Shown: positions 22,501 through 31,500 of the stretch, in pieces
Layout of the letters: the number at the start of each line of letters is the position of its first letter
Position numbering within the stretch: the stretch's first letter is position 1
NCBI RefSeq assembly: GCF_032854445.1
Contig: NC_088302.1
Span: 9,915,338 to 9,979,337 of the forward strand
Source of the DNA: Liolophura sinensis
Lineage: Eukaryota; Mollusca; Polyplacophora; Chitonida; Chitonidae
DNA: 64,000 bases
Direction: 5' to 3'
Program-made: the position numbers and the translations under genes
The notes under the pieces: model-generated
The model's input: only the letters and a program-made list of their open reading frames with translations
Databases searched by the model: none
What the model was told of the DNA's origin: nothing

Positions 22501-25500
22501 ACCCAACACGGTAATAAACACAAAATGGTAACCATTTCTGACTAAGCAATATGATGGCCTTGCTATATGAGATGATGGCCTTGCTCACAACATTTTGTTA
22601 ATCTAGCATGGCTTGGTTGTTTAAAACTGGTTTAAAACTTAATACCTGATTTAACTTTAAGCCAAGTCTTCATTTTTGCACTTAACCTAAAAAAAATTGT
22701 GTAACATTTTATTAAATATAACTAAAACTGCTGCTGTTTTCTTAAGAAAACTGAATTGGCTGCAGTTTGATTAAAATTTATATATAAAATATGGCTTGAC
22801 CCAGCATTAGCCAATACATTTCAAACAACTCAGTGGGCACTGGAGATTCATTGAGGTTCTGTTACATGATGCAACTCCCTCTTTCTTGTCCGAGTCAGAT
22901 ATTTGTAAAACTTGTTGGCATGATGGAGATGATATACATTTCATCACCCTTTCAAGATACAGTGAAACCTGTTAAAACTGACTGTACGTGGGCCGAGTTG
23001 TCAAGAGTGCTAGTGCAGAACAAGGACTCGTAAGCTTTTCACCAGTGCAGTAGTTGCAAGCAACCTGCACATGGTCGTGTGTTCCCCTGAGCTTGGCCAC
23101 TTATGTCTTACCGTAATGCTGGCTGCTGTCATATGAATGAAATGAGTGCGGCATTTTAACACCAGTCAAACAAAGATGACGCTTGTTCTGCTTCACCATC
23201 ATCCCATCGTAATAGTTTGTATTGAAGATCGGTTGATCATCGAAGTATTGAATGTTTTAGGCTGGAGAAGAAATGCCTGCTTCTCTGGCACCAGATGAGG
23301 AGGACAAGCCATGGCTGCACGATCTGAAGGAAAAAGTTGTGGACATAATCAAGTCATGTCGTCATGATGACCCCTCCAAGAGGATGCAGGTGAAAGAACT
23401 TGTGCGAGCAATTTTTACTCTGGAGTACGGATCTGGTAAGAAACATTTTACTCACTGACTAAATACACTTCTCACAAGTAATACAGGATATTGAAGTTGC
23501 ACCAAACTGCAACAAACACAGGATTCCTCTGATAATTTGGGGCCTCCGTGGCTCAGTTGGTTAGCGCGCTAGCGCAGCATAATGACCCAGGAGTCTCACA
23601 CCAATGCGGTCACTGTGAGTTCAAGTCCAGCTCATGCTTGCTTTCTCTCCGGCCGTATGTGGGAAGGATGAGTGTAAAGGCTGTCCAAAGATCTGTATGT
23701 CATTCGTCGTTTTACCACTTTCTACAATGCGAAGATTACAAGATGAAAGATTGAAGGCCATTGGGATGCTACAGGCAGGCAGAACGCAAACCTACACAGC
23801 AGCACAACTGTGCGTCTCGTAGTCTGTCATCAGCTGGTTGTGGGCATGTTACATTGTCACTGGAAGAGTCCAGAACAGGCCACAAAGTGATCGCTCACGA
23901 TGTACCACCAAACATAATGACCAGAGAATCATGGCTGGAGCCCTCCATGATCGAAGACAAAATCCTACACATCTGCATCTGGCACAGAGACAGGCCACCA
24001 GGGACCTCATCTCCACACAGACTATGACAAACTGGCTACAAACTGGCGAGCGCTCATCTCGTTGTCCCCACCCAACCATCACAAGCAGGCCGTAGATACT
24101 GGTGTCGTCATCACCAGCAGTGGGACACTGCCCAGTGGTCCCATGTAATGTTCAGCAATGAATCCAGGCTCACCTTGGACATCAGTGATGGTTGACATCA
24201 GGTTAGAAGACGCCCTGGGGAACGCCAGGCTCTGTGATTGCACATGATCGGTATGGGAGAGGGTCTGATATGGTGTGGGGTGGGATCACAAGGGCAGGCA
24301 GGACCGGTCTCCACATCTGCCAAAGCAGAGTCATGGGTGTCTACTTAAATGACAACATCACACATGTCACACGATACATGTCCTGCTTTTTGCACGCCAC
24401 CACAGACAAGGTTTCACTTTCCACGATGATAATACCAGGGCTCACCGTGCTCACGTCGTCTTTGACCATCTTAAACAGCCTCAGATCCCAACTATGCCAT
24501 GGCCAGAGATGTCTCACAAGTTTCAGATGACTTTTCGATTCATTTTTGATCAGTTGATGGATAACATCTCATTGGGCACATACAAGTACTTCCTGGCAGG
24601 AACCAAGTTATGTAAGTGCGATGTTCTTAAAGTAGTTCCCCAGGACTGGGTCTGTCGTACTACAGATAAATAGTTTGATGGATCAATTCTGATCATTTAA
24701 AACATCAAAAAGGAAAGAAAAGTGCTAAAATTTGGTGGTCCAACATCAGAAAATCTATTCCACAACAGTCGAGCCTCCCTTGACTTTGTGACATCATGGT
24801 GGTACACCCCCTGTAGGCATGTGGAGCTTCTCTGTGTACAACAAAGACCTCAGGAGATAATCGCTACGCATTATCAACTACCATTGAGACTATTGAGACT
24901 ATTCCATGCCCGTGCGTGGCTTCACAGCACTACACAGAATATTGTAAAGTTACATACACTGCACGTGGCCTGAAAAAGCTACAGATCCTGATCTCATGAA
25001 AAACACCCTTCGATTACAGGCCTACTGCAATGAAATACCGAGGGATGAGGATGAGACTTCATGGCATGACATAACCAGGGCTCCCAAGCCGACAAGATAG
25101 GCAGACAGTTCAACTTTAATGGGTTTTTTTTTTTTTAAATGGAACTAGTGAATACAATATTTTTTTACATGCAGCTTAAAGACTAACATAGCATAAAAAT
25201 TGCTTCTGGGGAACATTTAGTGGGAAAATAACGTGGTGTATCTCCTTTATGTACTTGCACTGTATTTGACATTAAGTTAGTCATGTAAAAATGCACCTTC
25301 AAAAGTGCATAAAGACTTAGCATGTTACTTTCGATGCCAACACAAGTTATTTTGATAAATAATAAATTGAACTTCATAAGAAAACTGAACACAGCACTAG
25401 TATGTCATGAAACCCCAATCAATCAAACAGATACCCTAAATGACTATAAATTTCGTCCATGACTAACTTGCCCGTTCACGATTCTGAGAGTTCTATTGAT

Positions 25501-28500
25501 TTGAGAAAGGTGTTTTGAGGTTTTCTTGGAACATGGGATGATATTCTACTGGAAAATTGTAAATTTCAGCACCTAAAATTGTATTTATTTGCCTCTTAAA
25601 ATGAACTTTTGTGTGTGAAACTTCAGATCATTTAGTGTACATGCAAAATATGGCTTGTGACTAGGCTCTCAAATGGCAGGTGCAATGCTCTAAATGTAGC
25701 CAACTGGGTTGTGCATAGATTTGCTTGGTTACTTTTTGTTTTAATCTTGCCCAACACAGCATCAGATATATTCTGATTGATGGTTTAGACCATATGTAGC
25801 ACAGATTCCATTCACTTGACATTATGTTTCATCTATTTGACAGTGGTGCTGGTGATTTCTGTAAGTAATCAATTAAGACCCATTGGCCTGCATCATAGGC
25901 TACATTGTATAGTTTGTAAATGTGTATTTGTATTGTTTTTATTTTTATAGCTGAATTTAAAAGCATTTGTCCCATTTTCGTTTTTGATGTTTCCGTTTCA
26001 TGTCAAAGGCCAAAACTCTTTTTTTGGCACTGTCATGTTCTCTCTACGATATGGCTAGAATATTTCCAATATGTGTAGCTATACTCTAAGCTCTAATTGG
26101 GGCCTCTGTGACCTCATAGTTTGGGTGCTAACAGAGCATAATCACTCCACAGCCTGTTGCCAATTTGCTTGCCATGAGCAGATGCAGTTGCTCGTGTCTT
26201 TTCCCAGTGCTCTGCCTGGTTTCACTTGTTTATAAGAGAAATTTCTTGAGTATTGGCATGAATGAAATAAATAAATAAAGTATGTATTTTTTCTCTAATC
26301 TTGCCGATGATGTGACTGCTCCAGATATGTCTGGGAAATATGCTTATGTGGACGAGGAAGAAGATCTGCCCAGTGTGTCTGCTCTAGGTTCTGATCCCCA
26401 GCAGTGTTCACTTGAGCAACAGGCAGCCATTGCACCCGCTTTGCCTCACCCTCGTCCAGCCAGATTAGTGGAAACTAAAGAGCATCCTCGATCCAATGTG
26501 CAAAGACCGGAGACACCGCCACTAGGCGAGTTTGTGTTCTGTGAAGGATGGCACTGTAAACCAGATCATCATGAACAAGGGACAGAAAACTCAAGCGAGA
26601 GTAGAACCAAGGAAAGAGATGTGCCACCACCTCTGACCAGAAGTCTCCCTCCATCGATGGGAGCAAGTCGTTCTCCTCAACCCTTGCTCGAGCAAGCTGT
26701 CAACAAAGGTGGTATTGAGCAAATGATTGGCAGAGACAGAGTCAAGACAAGCAATGTGATTGGAAGCGTGAGTTAATATTGTTTTGGAAAATATTTCGTG
26801 CTAAATTTCTTGCAAAACGTTTGAATGTAGTACTATAATAAGCATAAGGGCTCCGCTCAGTTTCTACATTCTGTAATACTGACCACCATTGTATAAGTAA
26901 AATATTCTTACGTACTGCATGAAACACCAAACAAATAAATAAATGAGTAGAATAGAGATATTGGTGAACAGAGATATTTTGAAAATTTCAAGAAATCTGA
27001 ATAATGAAAGAGGCCTGTTATCTTTTCAATTCAGGGACATTTTGGTGTTGTGTACAAAGGAGAATTTAAAAAGGATAATGGCGAATGGATTCCTTGTGCT
27101 GTGAAAACTCTTAAACAATGTGGGGATTCGGCACAGAATGACAAAAGTCTGGAGGAGGAGATGAACATAATGTGCAGGCTGAACCACGAGAATATAGTAG
27201 CACTGCATGGGTTCTGCTTGAACAATGGTAAGTCTGTAGTGGTAGCTACTGTAATTCACGGATGGACTGGCCAGTTTTTTTGCATACGTTATGTGTGCCC
27301 CAGTGGAGTTGTCTGTAGATATGGCAGGAAGAAGCGATTAGGCTGACACTGCATAGCTGGGGTAAACTCACCAGACAAAGACTGAGAGTAATGTGTTTTG
27401 TGTGTATTTCCCCATGCTCTGCACATTTTTTTTTTTTTCAACCATCATGCAGGCCACTGTCGTATAAGTGAAATATTCTTGAGTACGGCATAAAACACCA
27501 ATAAAAAATAAATAAAAAATGTGTTTTGTTTGTTCTTATGCAGTGTCATGATTTGGATGTGTGAACGAAAAGTATGCTCCTTAACTTACCACCATCTTAT
27601 AAGTGGAACATTCTCAAACATATTACTAAACAACTATCAAATAAATTAAAGTTGTTGTACAACAGCGTTGCCAGGGTCCATGTTAAAGCTGTGGTGCAAC
27701 AGCGTTGCTAGGGTCCATGTTAAACTAGTAACAGGGTCCATGTTACTTGTTTTTTTTTCTGGGAGCCTGTGCCAGATACTGTTGGAATGTGCATTAGGGA
27801 AGAGTTCTCATAGAAACATATAGGCAAAATTTACACAGAAGTGTTTGTAGTCAATTGAATACACTTGAAGGACTTGGGTGATATGCGCATCTCATTTGAA
27901 AGCATCCATTCTAGCCATCAGTGCGCAAGTAGATATACTGCATGTACATGCATATAACTTGTGCTAACTGTTGTAAATTGGTCATTTCAACAGTTCTTAA
28001 ACCATGTAAGTCTAGTGCCTCAATGAATTTAGGCACACACATGGAGCACATCTGTAGCGATTTGCAGTCAGTGATTTTTAACTTTACAGCTGTAGCATTT
28101 TTCTGTCATGTGACCTTGAAGTACATGTAGCTGGAGTGGAAATTGTACTTTTTGGCAATTTGATCACAATTTGCAACAAAACTACATATCATAGAAAAGA
28201 AATAAGATTCATGATCAGGATGAGAATTATGTCGGGTGGCATGCTTGTAATATTTGTACATTCATGCTAGATACGAATGCATTGTATATAGCATGTGGAC
28301 TCCAAAAGGGCCAAATATTGTAAATTGGCCTTGGGTTAATTTTTCAAGCACTGCAAGTTTTATTTATTAAGACGCCTCAATAATTTTTGGGTCACATACA
28401 GTACATATATAGCCCTTTGCACTCAGCCATTTTCAGCTTTAGAACTGTAACAGTTTTCTGTCACGTGACCTCCAATTGTTGGAGAAATTGCACTTTTTTG

Positions 28501-31500
28501 GGCTTTAATTGCTATTCGTGACAAAAATATGCATCATAGATAAGAAAAAAGGACTAGATTAGGTAACATTCTTAAACTATTTAAATTCAGAAAATGTTGG
28601 TCTTGCGACAAATTCGGTTACCAGTGCACTTCCAAAGTTTTAAAGATATACATATATAATTGATTTTTGCATGCTTCATTTGCTCCAATGTATTCTATCT
28701 GCCTTGTAAACTTCATCTCAATGACATAAACCCCTTTTCAAGAAAAAGACATGTAAACACTGTCTGTCAAGGGCAATATGGTGGCATATGTAGCTCATAC
28801 TGAAAACTAAAAAATTTTTGGGATACATTTCCAAAGTGAACTGAATTTTAACCTCGACTTAATATTGAATGCCAAAAAAAAAATGTTAGAATGATAAGGA
28901 ATAGACTGGACTTGAACTGCACACTGCTAGGGCTGGTAGTCTAGTGTCTATTAGTTTCATGATGATGGGACATATCAGCAGGAAATAACTGAATTTGAAC
29001 CGCAGACAGCTAGATACAATCTCCGTTGGGTCTTTTATGAAGACCAGTGAAAAGAAAATAATACTTTGTTCTCAGATAGCAGTGCTGGGCCCACTTTCAC
29101 AAAGCTTAGTACATCACATGTCCGTAACTTATTTTGTAAATGACGTTGCCTTATGGCACTATAACCTAGACTGCGTCTTTTACGAGCAAAGGTATAACAG
29201 TTATGAGGTACAAACTTTTGTGAAAGTGGCCCATGAGCCACATGTATAGAGAGCCCTTTGATCGTGAGAGTGTTCCTTTAATCTACTGTTGCTGGTGGCA
29301 GACTAAAGACTGAACATAAAAACTTTGTCTCCATAGGTTTAACTGTTTTGGAGCATATCTATAAAATTCAAAATTCCCACTTAATCATGCAACTGGGGCC
29401 TCCGTGGCTCAGTTTGTTTGCACACTAGTGCAGCGTAATGACCCAGGAGCCTCTCACCAATGCGGTCGCTTTGAGTTCAAGTCCAGCTCATGCTGGCTTC
29501 CTCTCCGGTCGTAAGTGGGAAGGTCTGCCAGCAGCCTGCTGATGGCTGTGGGTTTCCGACAGGCTATGCCCGGTTTCCTCCCGCCACAATGCTGGCCGCC
29601 GTTGTATAAGTGAAATATTCTTGAGTACAGCATAAAACACCAATCAAATAAATAAATAAATAATCGTGCAACTGGCCAAACAGCACAAAACGTCAAAAGT
29701 TGCTTCATATGTTCATTATTAAAACTCCAAAGTTTCATTTTTCTACCTTTACCCATTTTTGAGATATTGCTATTTTACGAGCTGACTAAGAATAATAATT
29801 TAATGATCCGAATGATTTCAAGAGGTGTCCCACTAGGATAGCGTGGACCCCTAGTAAGTATTATTGTTATTGTCTGAAAGGGCAGATGTCAGGCTTGTGC
29901 ATTAGTGTGAAGAGTGGGAGAATCTGCCAACCTGCGGATGGTCATGGGTTTCCCTGGGCTCTGCCCAGTTTGTTTCCACTATGATGCTGGTCACTGTTGT
30001 ATAAGTGAAATATTCTTGAGTACAGTGCAAAACACCTGCCAAATAAATAAACACATAAATATTATTAAATATCTGCACCCTCCTATGTGTACACAGCAAA
30101 GGATCCTTACTGTCTGGTTATGGAGTATGTGAAGAAGGGCAGTCTGCACAGAGTCCTCACTGAAGCCCGTAGGCCAACAACCCAAATCCACAGAGAACTC
30201 ACTCCACAAGTCTTGTTCAATATCTGTCATGATGTGGCACTGGTAAGTGTGATACGTTTGCATTTTTATTCAGTTCTATATTTTTTGTTACTGTGCAGTG
30301 TTAAAAAAAAGGTTGTTCTATTCCTTGTCAGAAAGTTAAAGGTAGAGAAAATATAAAAAGCTCAGATGAAAGAGTGCAAAAAGTTAGTTGTAATATTTGC
30401 CTCAAAATTTTCTTTTGATTTCTCTTTAAGAGAAAGAGACACTTTAAAATATTTTTGGATGGTTGGTATTTGGGACCACAGTAAATATATTACACATGCA
30501 TCATATCATATCCCAAAAATCTCTGGTTTTGATTTTTGCTTTCCTTGGTGTATTTTCATAATTTATACATGGATATGTAGAGGAATATTCTGAAAATATG
30601 TAATATGTTCTATGGCTTGATTTTATGCAAGATTTAGGATGCATTTGAAGAAATAGAGAAAGATTCCCTGGTGAGGAGAATTCATGTCAGCGATTCGACT
30701 TTTTAAAATTGTAGGCCTTGTCTGATGTACTGATATGACTCATTACATATACATTTTCATTAGAAGTTTTTTTAAGTGTATGTAAGCACGCAGTCTGACA
30801 CACATTACACACATCACACAATAAAGTCAGGTATTCCTACGTAATTTTGTATCCAACATGAAACTGTGATAAATTTACTGATAAGCCAAAGAACTTGTCA
30901 TAGAGTCATCATATACGGTTCTCACCTCAGAGAAAGCAATGTGTTGGATATACATATATTTGTCAGCACATAACTCTGCCATAAATGCCTCTAAGTAGGC
31001 TTGTTATTTAATAATTAATGAAGTAATTTATGTTATATACAAAATATGGTATACTCGAGTCGCCCGGTACAAACTTGAATCCCCTGCCCTCAAGAGAATG
31101 GTGTATACGGGTGGTGGACCAAAACAGGAGGAGTCACAAACAGTAACCTATTAGAACTTGAATTTTGTGCAAAATTCAAACTCGAAACTTCAAACGTGCA
31201 CCTTTATACGAGTACGAAGGTGCATGGTTGGCAAAACGTACGCTGTCAGGGTGCCGACCATCAGCGTATCTCCTGCCACGTTGGGCGTAGGATTGTTGGT
31301 TAGGATCACGGCTGCATCTATATGCCAATAGGTGATCCCAAATACCCACCACACACAAAATATTGCTATATACCTTTCTCCGGCTTGAAAAAAAACAAAC
31401 AGTATGAAAGACCATGTTTACAAATACATGTAGTTTTCATGCACATCTAATTTTGGCAGCATTTTTAGCTCGTGTGTATGGAGTAAGGAGAAGTATGGTG

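Noticed and set aside
24722-24973. 83-residue frame after the Tc1-like copy
   Set aside because: No family resemblance; might be a remnant of a mobile element but cannot be supported.
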